Assembly: GCA_020403425.1 (NCBI GenBank) | Contig: JADBXR010000020.1 | Coordinates: 19,002-83,001, forward strand | Direction: 5' to 3' | DNA: 64,000 bases | From: Chitinophagaceae bacterium | Lineage (GTDB): Bacteria > Bacteroidota > Bacteroidia > Chitinophagales > Chitinophagaceae | In this document: one piece after another, positions 19,466 through 28,424 of the stretch | How positions within the stretch are numbered: the stretch's first letter is position 1 | Layout of the letters: every line of letters starts with the position of its first letter | The notes under the pieces: generated by a model | Seen by the model: the letters and a program-made list of their open reading frames with translations, nothing else | The model's database searches: none | What the model was told of the DNA's origin: nothing | Position numbers and translations under genes: made by a program

Positions 19466-19515
19466 ATCGTCAGTCGTAAGCAAGAATTAAAACGATCACG
19501 ATTCACGACTCAGGT
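19466..19515. repeat. Short word-iterated spacer (locus B)
   Basis: The words AATCGT and AGTCGT occur on the left (19465-19477), and their reverse complements recur on the right (19498-19510) in shuffled order. This fits the spacer family seen elsewhere, but the arms are not a clean match. Confidence 0.4.
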
Positions 19516-19600
19516 TCTCGCCATCGATTTCGCAGATTTTTTCGGTCGGGATCGATGAAATATGTGGGGATACTTTTAGGTTTGATATAAAGTAAGCGTT

Positions 19601-20767
19601 ATGGCAATGGAACACACTATGCGATGGTACGGGCCGGAAGATCCGGTTGATCTTTGGGACATACGTCAGGCCGGATGTACCGGCGTGGTAAGCGCTTTAC
19701 ACCAGATCCCGGTAGGAGAGGTATGGACCGTGGAAGCGATCAACGAACGCAAGGCATTGATAGAGGCCGCTGGCATGACCTGGACCGTGATCGAGAGTCT
19801 GCCCGTGCATGAAGATATCAAGCGGCAATACGGCAACTTCCAGGAGTGGATCGAAAAATATAAGATCAGTCTGCATAATGTTGCCGCCTGTGGTTTGAAA
19901 GTGGTCACTTATAATTTCATGCCCATACTGGATTGGGTAAGGACCGATATCGCTTACGAAATGCCGGACAGAAGTCGTGCTCTATATTTTGAAAAAGCGG
20001 CATTCATCGCGTTCGACCTGTTCCTGTTACAAAGACCCGGCGCAGAAAAAGATTATACCCCGGAAGAGATCGAAAGGGGTAAACAGAAACTGGCTTCCAT
20101 GTCGCAGGAAGAGAAAGACCTCCTGTGCAAAAATACCTTACTGGGATTGCCCGGTAGCCGCGAGCAGTTCACGCCGGAGCAGATCTTTGATGCACTGAAA
20201 AAATATGAAGGCATCGACCGCATTAAACTGAAAGAACATCTGTTCCATTTTCTGCGCGAAGTGGTTCCTGTAGCAGCCTCACTTGGATTGAAAATGGCCA
20301 TTCATCCGGACGATCCTCCTTACTCCGTGTTGGGTCTGCCACGCATCATGAGTACCGAAGAGGATGCAAAAGATATGCTGGCTGCCATGCCTTCACCTGC
20401 CAATGGATTTTGTTTCTGTACAGGTTCGTTCGGGGTGCGTCCCGACAATGACCTACCCGGTATGGTAAGACGCCTGGGTGATCATATCCATTTCCTTCAC
20501 CTCAGAAGTACCCGGAGGGATGACCTGGGTAATTTCTATGAAGCCGATCACCTGGATGGCGACGTGGATATGTATGCTGTGGTGAAGGAGATCGTTCAGG
20601 TGCAGAAGCGCCGCGGTATCTCCATCCCTATGCGTCCCGATCATGGTCACCAGATGCTGGACGACCTGAAAAAGTCAGGCGCGTACCCCGGTTACACCGC
20701 TATCGGCCGCTTACGGGGTCTGGCGGAATTGAGGGGCCTCGAACTGGGAATTGAGAGAAACCAGTAG
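19601..20767 (+). CDS. uxuA: Mannonate dehydratase
   Basis: Dehydrates D-mannonate to 2-keto-3-deoxygluconate in the hexuronate (glucuronate) branch. The 388-residue protein opens [25 protein letters not shown] and contains the UxuA segments [33 protein letters not shown] and MRPDHGHQM (metal ligands). The true start could be the second ATG at 19607. It ends the sugar-utilisation run; a strong terminator follows at 20796-20827. Confidence 0.96.
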   Translation: MAMEHTMRWYGPEDPVDLWDIRQAGCTGVVSALHQIPVGEVWTVEAINERKALIEAAGMTWTVIESLPVHEDIKRQYGNFQEWIEKYKISLHNVAACGLKVVTYNFMPILDWVRTDIAYEMPDRSRALYFEKAAFIAFDLFLLQRPGAEKDYTPEEIERGKQKLASMSQEEKDLLCKNTLLGLPGSREQFTPEQIFDALKKYEGIDRIKLKEHLFHFLREVVPVAASLGLKMAIHPDDPPYSVLGLPRIMSTEEDAKDMLAAMPSPANGFCFCTGSFGVRPDNDLPGMVRRLGDHIHFLHLRSTRRDDLGNFYEADHLDGDVDMYAVVKEIVQVQKRRGISIPMRPDHGHQMLDDLKKSGAYPGYTAIGRLRGLAELRGLELGIERNQ

Positions 20768-20786
20768 CCTATGGGACCAGGATCAA

Positions 20787-20890
20787 GGAATTTTGAATGT
20801 TGAAGTACACCTACTTCAACATTTTTTATTGATTATCAATAAGTTGGATCATTCGCGCTTCCTTGTTCGACATTCAATATCCAATATTCC
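20787..20890. repeat. Nested inverted repeat between uxuA and rpsA (locus C)
   Basis: Outer arms GGAATTTTGAATGT (20787-20800) and the approximate complement ending 20890 enclose the perfect uxuA terminator hairpin. The words TTGAATGTTGAA and ATTCAATATCCAATATT are of the same sort as in other spacers. The right arm ends two bases before the rpsA TACCTTTG element. Confidence 0.55.
20796..20827 (+). terminator. Intrinsic terminator after uxuA
   Basis: AATGTTGAAGTA (20796-20807) and TACTTCAACATT (20812-20823) form a perfect 12-bp stem with loop CACC, followed by TTTT. It closes the xylose/hexuronate run. Confidence 0.85.
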
Positions 20891-20891
20891 C

Positions 20892-20899
20892 TACCTTTG
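20892..20899 (+). promoter_or_regulatory. TACCTTTG -7 element of rpsA
   Basis: Exact match to the Bacteroidota TAnnTTTG -7 consensus, 31 bases before the ATG at 20930. I see no clear -33 TTTG at the ideal distance. Confidence 0.6.
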
Positions 20900-20929
20900 C
20901 TCCCCCGAAATAAAACCATCGGGTATTTT

Positions 20930-22831
20930 ATGAATCTTATTAACAAACAACTAAACGCAGATGCACAGGAGAATGCTGCAGCTTCAGAAGCTGTAGAAGT
21001 TACTACTGCGACAAAAAATGCACCTGTAGCAGAGCCGGTTATTGAAACCGCTCATGATGATTTTGACTGGAGCATTGACAAGCGTAATGTGAGTCACTAT
21101 GCTGAAACAGAAAGAATGAAGTACGACAAAGTGTATGATGACACTTTCGTACAGATCAATGATGGCGAGATCGTGAAAGGCGGTGTTGTTGCTTTGACCA
21201 AGACAGATGTGGTTGTAAACATCGGTTTTAAGAGTGATGGCCTCGTTTCCCTGAACGAATTCCGCGATGTGCCAGGACTGAAGATAGGTGATGAAGTAGA
21301 AGTGATGGTAGTGGAGAAAGAAGACCGTTCCGGTAACCTGCACCTGAGCCGCAAATCTGCCCGCATTTTCCGTGCATGGGAAAGAATTGTGGAAGTTCAT
21401 AAGACCGGAGAAGTGATCACCGGTACCGTTACCAGCAAAACCAAGGGTGGATTGATTGTAGACGTGTTTGGAATGGAAACATTCTTACCAGGTTCTCAGA
21501 TCGACGTGAAACCTGTAACTGATTACGATCAGTTCGTAGGTAAGACCATGGAGTTCAAAGTGGTTAAGATCAACGAAACCATCAAGAATGCCGTAGTATC
21601 TCACAAAGCCCTGATCGAAAGCGATATCGAAGCACAGCGTGCAGAGATCATGAGCAAACTCGAAAAAGGACAGGTACTGGAAGGCGTGGTGAAGAACATC
21701 ACAGATTTCGGTGCTTTCATGGACCTGGGTGGTCTGGACGGTTTGCTGTACATCACCGATATTTCATGGGGACGTATCTCTCACCCAAGCGAAGTGGTGA
21801 AGATGGACCAGAAACTGCAGGTGGTGGTACTGGATTTCGACGACGACAAGAAGCGTATCAGCCTGGGTCTGAAACAACTGACTCCGCATCCATGGGATGT
21901 GCTGCCTGAAGGCCTGGCCGAAGGTTCTGTAGTGAAAGGTAAAGTGGTGAATATTGAAGATTACGGTGCGTTCCTGGAAATTCAGCCTGGTGTGGAAGGT
22001 CTGGTACACGTATCAGAGATCACATGGGCCAATACTCCGATCAACGCGAAGGAATTCTTCAAACTGGGTGATGAGTACGAAGCAAAAGTGGTTACCCTGG
22101 ATAAAGATTCCCGTAAGATGAGCCTGAGCATCAAACAAATGAGCCAGGATCCTTGGAACACCATCGAAACCAAATTCCCTGAGGGCAGCAAACACAAAGG
22201 TCTGGTGAAGAACATCACTCCTTATGGTGTGTTTGTTGAACTGGAGCCAGGTATCGGCGGTATGATCCACATCAGCGACCTGAGCTGGTTAAAACGTTTC
22301 AACCACCCGACCGACTATACCAAAGTTGGCGAGCAGATCGATATCATCATCTTAAGCATTGATAAAGAGAACCGCAAACTGCAGTTGGGTCACAAACAGC
22401 TGGAAGAAGATCCCTGGAATGCACTGGAAGATACCTTTGCAGTAGGTACCATCCACGAAGGCACTGTTACCCGTAAGGATGACAAGGGAGCCCTGGTTCA
22501 GTTGCAGTATGGTCTCGAAGGTTTTGCACCTAACCGTCACCTGAACAAGGAAGACGGCAAGCAGGTACAGGCCGATGAAACTGCTCAGTTCATGGTGATC
22601 GAGTTCGATCGTAACGAAAAACGTATCGTCCTGAGCCATGCACGTATCTGGGAACAGAACGTAGCTGATGCGGTAGCAGCAGAGAAAAAAGAAGCCAAAG
22701 CTGAAGCGGATAACACCAAAAAAGCGGTGAAAAACATCCAGGCTAAGGTAGAAAAAGCAACCCTGGGCGACCTGGGTGCGCTGGCCGAGATCAAAGCCAA
22801 ATTACAGGAAGGAGAAGGGGACGCTAAGTAG
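20930..22831 (+). CDS. rpsA: 30S ribosomal protein S1
   Basis: S1 brings mRNA to the ribosome, which matters in a phylum with few Shine-Dalgarno sites. The 633-residue product has an acidic N-terminal extension of about 75 residues, then a series of S1 (OB-fold) repeats, each with the G-x-V-x-x-I-x-x-(Y/F)-G-A/V-F pattern: VVKNITDFGAFMDL, VVNIEDYGAFLEI, LVKNITPYGVFVEL and others, and a Lys/Ala-rich tail. I chose ATG 20930 over the in-frame TTG 20897, which overlaps the promoter element. Confidence 0.94.
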   Translation: MNLINKQLNADAQENAAASEAVEVTTATKNAPVAEPVIETAHDDFDWSIDKRNVSHYAETERMKYDKVYDDTFVQINDGEIVKGGVVALTKTDVVVNIGFKSDGLVSLNEFRDVPGLKIGDEVEVMVVEKEDRSGNLHLSRKSARIFRAWERIVEVHKTGEVITGTVTSKTKGGLIVDVFGMETFLPGSQIDVKPVTDYDQFVGKTMEFKVVKINETIKNAVVSHKALIESDIEAQRAEIMSKLEKGQVLEGVVKNITDFGAFMDLGGLDGLLYITDISWGRISHPSEVVKMDQKLQVVVLDFDDDKKRISLGLKQLTPHPWDVLPEGLAEGSVVKGKVVNIEDYGAFLEIQPGVEGLVHVSEITWANTPINAKEFFKLGDEYEAKVVTLDKDSRKMSLSIKQMSQDPWNTIETKFPEGSKHKGLVKNITPYGVFVELEPGIGGMIHISDLSWLKRFNHPTDYTKVGEQIDIIILSIDKENRKLQLGHKQLEEDPWNALEDTFAVGTIHEGTVTRKDDKGALVQLQYGLEGFAPNRHLNKEDGKQVQADETAQFMVIEFDRNEKRIVLSHARIWEQNVADAVAAEKKEAKAEADNTKKAVKNIQAKVEKATLGDLGALAEIKAKLQEGEGDAK

Positions 22832-22852
22832 TCTTCCCGATCCTAAGGATAA

Positions 22853-22886
22853 AGAAGGGCTGCCTGTTTGGGCGGCCCTTCTTGTT
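22853..22886 (+). terminator. Probable terminator after rpsA
   Basis: AGAAGGGCTGCC (22853-22864) pairs with GGCGGCCCTTCT (22871-22882) with one G-U pair. The tail (TGTTGG) is only weakly T-rich. Confidence 0.65.
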
Positions 22887-22892
22887 GGTAAG

Positions 22893-22972
22893 CTATGGGC
22901 TTTGAGCCTTGAGTAAGGATTTCCAGGCAGGTACTGGCTCTTGGCGCAAGGGTCAAAGCTTGCGGCTACCAC
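22893..22972. repeat. Word-iterated inverted repeat (locus R)
   Basis: GCTTTGAGCCTTG (22899-22911) is inverted, with one mismatch, at 22947-22959. It lies between rpsA and bamD, directly after the rpsA hairpin. Confidence 0.55.
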
Positions 22973-23046
22973 CCCCTTTTTGGGTAATTCTTAACGAAAT
23001 AACGGCCCAAACCCCATTCGGACTTTATAAATTGCCCGTAATTAAC

Positions 23047-23054
23047 TAATTTTG
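23047..23054 (+). promoter_or_regulatory. TAATTTTG -7 element of bamD
   Basis: Exact TAnnTTTG match whose last base lies 11 bases before the bamD ATG, so the transcript would have a leader of only a few bases. Confidence 0.55.
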
Positions 23055-23064
23055 CCAACTTGTT

Positions 23065-23892
23065 ATGAATAGGATCGTTCTGTTATTGTTATCGGTAGTA
23101 CTGCTTACCTCTTCCTGCTCCAATAAATTTGGAAAGATCATGAAGAGCAAAGATTATGAGTACAAATACAAAATGGCCGAACAATACTATGCAAACAAGA
23201 ACTACGGTTACGCTCAGCAGCTCTTTGAAGATATCTTTCCCTATGTAAAAGGTTCCACGCGATATGAGGACATGTATTACAAGTTCGCGTACTCTTACTA
23301 CTATCAGAAAGATTATCTGAATGCAGAGAACCTCTTCAAGAGTTTTGTTGAGAACTTCCCCACCAGTACCCGGGGAGAGGAATGTGATTATATGAGGGCC
23401 TATTGCTATTACAAGCAATCGCCCAAAGTGGAACTGGACCAGACCAATACCAACAAGACCATGCAGTTGATGCAGGCATTTCTCAATACGCACCCGAATT
23501 CCGAAAGGGCAAAGGATGCCAGTGAGATCATCGATAAATGCCGCGAGAAACTGGAACTGAAAGAATTCAAAGGAGCAGAACTGTATTATAACCTGGGTTT
23601 TTACAAAGCGGCTGCCATTGCTTTTGGGAATGTATCTGATAATTTCCCAGATTCCAAAAAAGCAGACGAATACAAGTTACTCGTGATCAAGTCATACGTA
23701 AAGTATGCAGAGATGAGTTACGAAGAGAAGCAGAAAGAACGTTATGAGAAAGTGATCTCTGAATGTAACGACTTCGCCGAGCGTTTTGCAGAAAGCAAAT
23801 ACGCAGAGGAGGTCGCCAAATACAAAACACAAACCAATAACATTTTAAAAAATCTGAAAAATGAGCAAGCTAAGAAGGCAAATGAGCGCTAA
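23065..23892 (+). CDS. bamD: Outer membrane assembly lipoprotein BamD
   Basis: BamD is a TPR lipoprotein of the BAM complex that inserts beta-barrel proteins in the outer membrane. The 275-residue product has a lipobox (LLTSSC, Cys18) and TPR-like repeats (AEQYYANKNYGYAQQLFEDI, YSYYYQKDYLNAENLFKSF and others). The length fits. It overlaps the next gene, which supports co-transcription with rpoZ; this bamD-rpoZ-coaBC-DUF4835 order is conserved in Bacteroidota. Confidence 0.92.
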   Translation: MNRIVLLLLSVVLLTSSCSNKFGKIMKSKDYEYKYKMAEQYYANKNYGYAQQLFEDIFPYVKGSTRYEDMYYKFAYSYYYQKDYLNAENLFKSFVENFPTSTRGEECDYMRAYCYYKQSPKVELDQTNTNKTMQLMQAFLNTHPNSERAKDASEIIDKCREKLELKEFKGAELYYNLGFYKAAAIAFGNVSDNFPDSKKADEYKLLVIKSYVKYAEMSYEEKQKERYEKVISECNDFAERFAESKYAEEVAKYKTQTNNILKNLKNEQAKKANER

Positions 23893-24205
23893 CACCGCCA
23901 GTGTGGTTGAAACCAAAAGCCTGATTGACATTAAAGGCAAAACAGGCAACCTGTACGAGTCGATCGCTATTATTGCCAGAAGGGCCAATCAGATCAACAT
24001 ATCCCTGCGGGAAGAATTGCACAACAAACTCGAAGAATTTGCCAGCCATACGGACAGCCTGGAGGAAATTCATGAGAACAAAGAGCAGATCGAGATCTCA
24101 AGGGCCTATGAAAAAATGCCTAACCCTGCTATCCTGGCTACCCAGGAATTCATGGAAGGTAAAGTGTACCACAGGCGCAACGATGAGAACGACCTGTTCA
24201 GATAA
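23882..24205 (+). CDS. rpoZ: RNA polymerase omega subunit (RpoZ-like)
   Basis: The Bacteroidota omega subunit belongs to the Rpb6/omega family and helps assemble core RNA polymerase. The 107-residue product contains the clade-typical blocks GNLYESIAIIARRANQI, LEEIHENKEQIEISRAYEKMP and ILATQEFMEGKVYHR. I chose ATG 23882 because the family begins near here; ATG 23861 would add seven basic residues. Either start overlaps the end of bamD (11 bases for 23882). A strong terminator follows at 24230. Confidence 0.88.
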   Translation: MSANTASVVETKSLIDIKGKTGNLYESIAIIARRANQINISLREELHNKLEEFASHTDSLEEIHENKEQIEISRAYEKMPNPAILATQEFMEGKVYHRRNDENDLFR

Positions 24206-24229
24206 GCCAACTATTTGATAAATGATACG

Positions 24230-24258
24230 AAAACGACAGTGATGAACTGTCGTTTTTT
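24230..24258 (+). terminator. Intrinsic terminator after rpoZ
   Basis: AAAACGACAG (24230-24239) pairs with CTGTCGTTTT (24247-24256) followed by further T. It ends the bamD-rpoZ transcript. Confidence 0.85.
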
Positions 24259-24270
24259 GTTATTTTGTAG

Positions 24271-24390
24271 AGCGGATGGTGAGTTGTGAGTGGTCAGTAA
24301 TGAGTGAAAGAGGTAAAACCTGTTTTTCTCTTACATAGCTCCCCCCTGACCTTCCAATCATTCACTATTCACCCCTGACCACTCACCACC
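24271..24390. repeat. Word-iterated inverted repeat abutting coaBC (locus D)
   Basis: GTGAGTGGTCAG (24286-24297) is exactly inverted at 24375-24386; surrounding words (GGTGAG, GTGAATAG, ATGAGTGAAAG) are related and repeat on both arms. The right arm stops one to four bases before the coaBC ATG at 24391, so the start codon would lie at the foot of a hairpin. Confidence 0.7.
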
Positions 24391-25590
24391 ATGCTTGAAG
24401 GTAAAAAAATACTCATTGGCATCACGGGCAGCATTGCTGCGTATAAGTCCATCCTGCTGGTTCGTCAGTTGGTAAAACAGGGGGCCGAAGTAAAAGTGGT
24501 GATGACACCTGCCGCCAGGGAATTCGTTTCTCCGCTGGTCTTGGCAACCCTTTCCAAAAATGCCGTGGTTTCTGAATTGGCCGAAGGTAGTGAATGGTCC
24601 AACCATGTCATGCTTGGCCGTTGGGCCGACCTGTTCGTGGTCGCGCCCCTGAGCTGTAATACGCTTGCTAAAATGGCGAATGGGTTATGTGATAACTTGT
24701 TACTGGCTGTATACCTTTCTGCCACCTGTCCGGTGGTCATAGCTCCGGCCATGGATGAAGATATGTGGCAACATCCTGCCACACAACGGAACCTTGATCT
24801 GCTGAAAGGATACGGTAACCATATCATTCCAGTGAACAGCGGAGAGTTGGCAAGTGGCTTGCATGGTGAGGGCCGGATGGCAGAACCCGAAGCCATCATC
24901 GTATTCCTGGTGGAGCATTTTTTCAGGACGTCGGAGCTGGCGGGCAAAAAAGTCATGGTCACGGCCGGTCCTACGTATGAGGCCATTGACCCCGTTCGTT
25001 TTATCGGAAATCATTCTTCCGGTAAAATGGGGTTTGCCCTTGCGGAAGAGCTGTACCTGCGCGGTGCCGATGTACAGCTGATCAGCGGTCCTACACAGCA
25101 GATCACCACCTATGCAGGTATCCGTGTGAACAAAGTCCGGTCTGCAGCAGAGATGTTTGACACCAGCGTGGCAATATTTCCGGGTGTGGACATCGCTGTC
25201 ATGTCGGCGGCCGTTGCCGATTACAGTCCGGCAGAAACAGCCGGTGAAAAGATCAAAAAACAACCGGGTGACCTGTCGCTGCTGCTGTTGCCTACCAAAG
25301 ATATCCTGCAATATGTGGGAACCCATAAACGGCAAGGCCAGTATGTAGTAGGTTTTGCACTGGAAACACAGAACGAAAAGGAGAACGCGCACAAAAAGCT
25401 GGAAAGCAAACAGGCTGACTGTATCGTACTCAATTCATTGCGCGACGAAGCGGCTGGTTTTGGCGTTGATACGAATAAAGTTACCTTGCTCTGTAAGGAC
25501 GGGACCGAAATGGTCACTGAACTCAAAACCAAAAAGGAGATCGCAAAAGATATTGTTTCATTCATCATATCCCGTTTACATGCTGAATAG
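24391..25590 (+). CDS. coaBC: Bifunctional phosphopantothenoylcysteine decarboxylase/phosphopantothenate-cysteine ligase
   Basis: Performs two steps of coenzyme A synthesis in the cytoplasm. The N-terminal flavoprotein half (about residues 1-180) has GITGSIAAYKSILLVRQLVKQG, the catalytic MAPAMDEDMW-like segment (IAPAMDEDMW) and LASG. The C-terminal CoaB half has VTAGPTYEAIDPVRFIGNHSSGKMG and the KIKK motif. 399 residues is the usual length. The ATG at 24391 directly follows locus D. It overlaps the following DUF4835 gene by 11 bases. Confidence 0.96.
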   Translation: MLEGKKILIGITGSIAAYKSILLVRQLVKQGAEVKVVMTPAAREFVSPLVLATLSKNAVVSELAEGSEWSNHVMLGRWADLFVVAPLSCNTLAKMANGLCDNLLLAVYLSATCPVVIAPAMDEDMWQHPATQRNLDLLKGYGNHIIPVNSGELASGLHGEGRMAEPEAIIVFLVEHFFRTSELAGKKVMVTAGPTYEAIDPVRFIGNHSSGKMGFALAEELYLRGADVQLISGPTQQITTYAGIRVNKVRSAAEMFDTSVAIFPGVDIAVMSAAVADYSPAETAGEKIKKQPGDLSLLLLPTKDILQYVGTHKRQGQYVVGFALETQNEKENAHKKLESKQADCIVLNSLRDEAAGFGVDTNKVTLLCKDGTEMVTELKTKKEIAKDIVSFIISRLHAE

Positions 25591-26506
25591 AAAAGTCGTT
25601 CATAGTATGATCCTTTGCTGCCTGATGGCAGTTCCTGCTGTTTCGCAGGAATTGCAGGCAAGGGTTAGCGTGGTGGCATCAAGGGTGAACTCTACGGTCG
25701 ATAAGAAGATATTCACCACATTGCAGACACAGCTGAACAACCTGCTGAACAACCGGAAATGGACCAATGATGTTTTTCAGCCAAACGAGAAGATCGAATG
25801 CAGTTTCCTGCTGAACATAGAAAGTATCGTGGAGACGAACGTGTACAAAGCCACATTGACCATACAGGCAGCACGACCTGTATATAATAGTTCTTACAAG
25901 GCCGCGCTTGTGAATTTCATTGATGCGGATGTAACTTTCAAGTACCAGGAATTTCAACCGGTAGAGTTCAATGAAAGCAGGGTACAGGGAACAGATGCTG
26001 CTGCGGCCAACCTGCCGGCCATCCTGGCGTATTATGCATACATGATCATCGGCCTCGACTACGATTCGTTCTCGCCCAAAGGCGGGGAGCTTTTCTACCG
26101 TAAGGCGCAGAACATCGTGAACAACGCACCGGAGGGCAGGAATGTAACGGGCTGGCGGGTGTTTGACGGACAACGTAACCGTTACTGGCTCAATGAGAAC
26201 CTGATCAATACCCGGTACAATATCATCCATGACGTACTCTATGCATATTATCGGAAAGGCATGGATAATATGGCTGGGGCAGAAGCAGAAGCCCGTAAGA
26301 ACTTGCTGGAAACCCTGATCCAGTTGCAGGCATTCAATAAAGAGAATGCCAATACCATGTTCCTCCAGTTCTTTTTACAGGGGAAAGCGCAGGAACTGAT
26401 CGGTGTTTTCAAAAAGGGGACAGGCGAGCAAAAGAATAAAGCCATTGACATTCTTTCTGAGATCGATGTGATCAATGCTTCACGTTATAAACAGGAATTG
26501 CGATGA
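25580..26506 (+). CDS. DUF4835 family secreted protein
   Basis: A 308-residue exported protein of a Bacteroidota-specific family without assigned function. It has a signal peptide (MILCCLMAVPAVSQ region) and the family segments QLNNLLNNRKWTNDVF, YYAYMIIGLDYDSFSPKGG and AQNIVNNAP. The ATG at 25580 lies within the coaBC end. The linkage of DUF4835 to coaBC is conserved in the phylum; recN, often next, is absent here. Confidence 0.88.
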   Translation: MLNRKVVHSMILCCLMAVPAVSQELQARVSVVASRVNSTVDKKIFTTLQTQLNNLLNNRKWTNDVFQPNEKIECSFLLNIESIVETNVYKATLTIQAARPVYNSSYKAALVNFIDADVTFKYQEFQPVEFNESRVQGTDAAAANLPAILAYYAYMIIGLDYDSFSPKGGELFYRKAQNIVNNAPEGRNVTGWRVFDGQRNRYWLNENLINTRYNIIHDVLYAYYRKGMDNMAGAEAEARKNLLETLIQLQAFNKENANTMFLQFFLQGKAQELIGVFKKGTGEQKNKAIDILSEIDVINASRYKQELR

Positions 26507-26871
26507 GGAACATCATCAAGCTGTTTTGCGGTTGCCTGATTACCTCAATGGGGTGCCGGTCCGCCGTACCTGCTGAAGGGTTACTGGCACCCGATAGCAT
26601 GAAAGTGATCATGTGGGACATGATGAAGGCCGATGAATTGTACCTCCGAATCAGCGCCAAAGACACTACCGCAGCCAGGCGTAAGGAAAATATCCGGTTA
26701 TACGAACAGGTCTTTGCCGTACATAAGATCACCAAAAAGCAGTTCGATAGCAGCTATCATTTTTATGCTACTCATCCCGATCAGTTCAAACTGCTGCTCG
26801 ATTCTCTGGATGTGTATGCGTTGCGCGAACGAACCAAACAGTTCGAAAAGAAGTACGGCGCTCCTAAATAG
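26503..26871 (+). CDS. DUF4296 family lipoprotein
   Basis: A 122-residue predicted lipoprotein (TSMGC, Cys18). The body matches the DUF4296 pattern: MKVIMWDMMKADELY, LYEQVFAVHKITKKQFDSSYHFY, and a C-terminal helix. Function unknown. ATG and the preceding TGA overlap (ATGA at 26503), indicating translational coupling with the DUF4835 gene. Confidence 0.8.
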   Translation: MRNIIKLFCGCLITSMGCRSAVPAEGLLAPDSMKVIMWDMMKADELYLRISAKDTTAARRKENIRLYEQVFAVHKITKKQFDSSYHFYATHPDQFKLLLDSLDVYALRERTKQFEKKYGAPK

Positions 26872-26882
26872 GGAATCTTCTC

Positions 26883-26890
26883 TACCTTTA
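26883..26890 (+). promoter_or_regulatory. TACCTTTA, near-consensus -7 element before the CoA-transferase genes
   Basis: Seven of eight positions match TAnnTTTG, 19 bases before the ATG at 26910. The same variant occurs before gltA. Confidence 0.4.
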
Positions 26891-26909
26891 TGGGTATAAC
26901 GATTGCCAC

Positions 26910-27611
26910 ATGAACAAAGTATTTGCCAATGCCGACGCGGCCATTCACGACATACCCGATGGTGCCACTTTAATGTTGGGTGGTTTTGGCCTGAATGGTA
27001 TCCCCGAAAACACGATTGCAGCCCTTGTTAAAAAGGGAATCAAGAACCTTACCTGTATCTCCAATAACGCCGGAGTGGATGGTTTTGGTCTGGGCCTGTT
27101 ATTACAGACCCGCCAGATCCGGAAAATGATGGCCAGTTATGTGGGAGAGAATGCAGAGTTCGAACGACAGTTATTGAGCGGAGAACTGGAAGTAGACCTG
27201 ATACCACAGGGAACCCTGGCTACCCGTATCCAGATGGCCGGAATGGGTATCCCAGCATTTTATACACCTGCCGGTTATGGAACCGAAATTGCTGAAGGAA
27301 AAGAGGTCCGTCAGTTCAACGGTAAGATGTACCTGATGGAACACGCGCTGCATGCGCAGTTCTCGATCGTGAAAGCCTGGAAAGGAGATACGATGGGTAA
27401 TCTGGTCTTCCGTAAGACCACCCGGAATTTCTCTACCTCTATGGCCAAAGCGGGCGATATCACGATCGCTGAGGTAGAGCAGCTGGTACAACCGGGCGAG
27501 ATCGATCCGGACGATGTACATGTGGCCGGTGTATACGTACACCGTATCTTCCAGGGAAGCCATTACGAGAAACGGATCGAACGCAAAACGGTTCAGTTAG
27601 TGAAGGGTTAG
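26910..27611 (+). CDS. scoA: 3-oxoacid CoA-transferase subunit A
   Basis: Moves CoA between succinate and acetoacetate (or another 3-ketoacid), used in ketone-body and branched-chain amino-acid breakdown. The 233-residue alpha subunit has the glycine motif MLGGFGLNGIPENTIAAL, the NNAGVDGFGLG block and MEHALHAQFSIVKAWKGDTMGN. The beta subunit follows 49 bases later. Subunit A/B order and lengths are standard. Confidence 0.93.
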   Translation: MNKVFANADAAIHDIPDGATLMLGGFGLNGIPENTIAALVKKGIKNLTCISNNAGVDGFGLGLLLQTRQIRKMMASYVGENAEFERQLLSGELEVDLIPQGTLATRIQMAGMGIPAFYTPAGYGTEIAEGKEVRQFNGKMYLMEHALHAQFSIVKAWKGDTMGNLVFRKTTRNFSTSMAKAGDITIAEVEQLVQPGEIDPDDVHVAGVYVHRIFQGSHYEKRIERKTVQLVKG

Positions 27612-27660
27612 CAACACCTGTATCACTAACGACTCATTCCTCATTCTTAATTAATTTCAT

Positions 27661-28317
27661 ATGTCATTAGATAAATTCGGTATCGCCAAACGTATCGCAC
27701 AGGAGCTGAAAGACGGCATGTATGTGAACCTGGGCATTGGTATCCCCACACTGGTCTCCAATTATATTCCTGAAGGTATGACGGTGATCTTCCAGAGCGA
27801 GAACGGCATTCTGGGCATGGGACCTTACCCCATGGAGGCAGAAGTGGATGCGGACCTGATCAACGCAGGAAAAGAGACCGTAACGCTGATACCTGGTGGG
27901 GCTTTCTTCGATAGTGCCGAAAGTTTTGGAATGATCCGTGCAGGTAAGATAGACCTTACTGTGCTGGGAGCCATGGAAGTGAGTGAGAACGGAGATATCG
28001 CCAACTGGAAGATCCCGGGCAAAATGGTGAAAGGAATGGGAGGGGCAATGGACCTGGTGGCCAGTGCCAAGAACATCATTGTGGCCATGATGCATACCAA
28101 TCCCAAGGGAGAAAGCAAACTGCTGCCTGCCTGTACCCTGCCTTTGACAGGAGTGGGCTGTGTTAAAAAAGTAGTGACGGAACTGGCGGTACTGGATATC
28201 ACCCCCGAAGGTTTTGTATTGAAGGAACGAGCCCCAGGTGTATCGGTAGAAGAGATCGTTTCCAAGACCCTGGGCAAACTCATTGTTCCCGGATTTGTAC
28301 CGGAAATGCAACTGTAG
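27661..28317 (+). CDS. scoB: 3-oxoacid CoA-transferase subunit B
   Basis: The 218-residue beta subunit forms the active enzyme with the preceding product. The catalytic glutamate lies in the conserved [14 protein letters not shown], followed by [38 protein letters not shown] sequence (see [20 protein letters not shown] block) and the PLTGVGCV segment. It ends the pair; the hairpin at 28360-28386 follows. Confidence 0.94.
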   Translation: MSLDKFGIAKRIAQELKDGMYVNLGIGIPTLVSNYIPEGMTVIFQSENGILGMGPYPMEAEVDADLINAGKETVTLIPGGAFFDSAESFGMIRAGKIDLTVLGAMEVSENGDIANWKIPGKMVKGMGGAMDLVASAKNIIVAMMHTNPKGESKLLPACTLPLTGVGCVKKVVTELAVLDITPEGFVLKERAPGVSVEEIVSKTLGKLIVPGFVPEMQL

Positions 28318-28359
28318 CTGCCCGTCAACCAGATAAAATAGTGTTTCTTTGCACACCGG

Positions 28360-28386
28360 AAAACAATCTGGTCAACAGATTGTTTT
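28360..28386 (+). promoter_or_regulatory. Perfect 11-bp hairpin between scoB and the peroxiredoxin gene
   Basis: AAAACAATCTG (28360-28370) and CAGATTGTTTT (28376-28386) pair exactly around GTCAA. A near-consensus -7 element (TTTCTTTG, 28344-28351) lies just upstream, so the hairpin may be at the very 5' end of the peroxiredoxin mRNA. It lacks a downstream T-run, but the U-rich right arm leaves weak terminator activity possible. Confidence 0.6.
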
Positions 28387-28424
28387 CATATCGGTAACTT
28401 TCACCAAAAACATAAAATAACACC

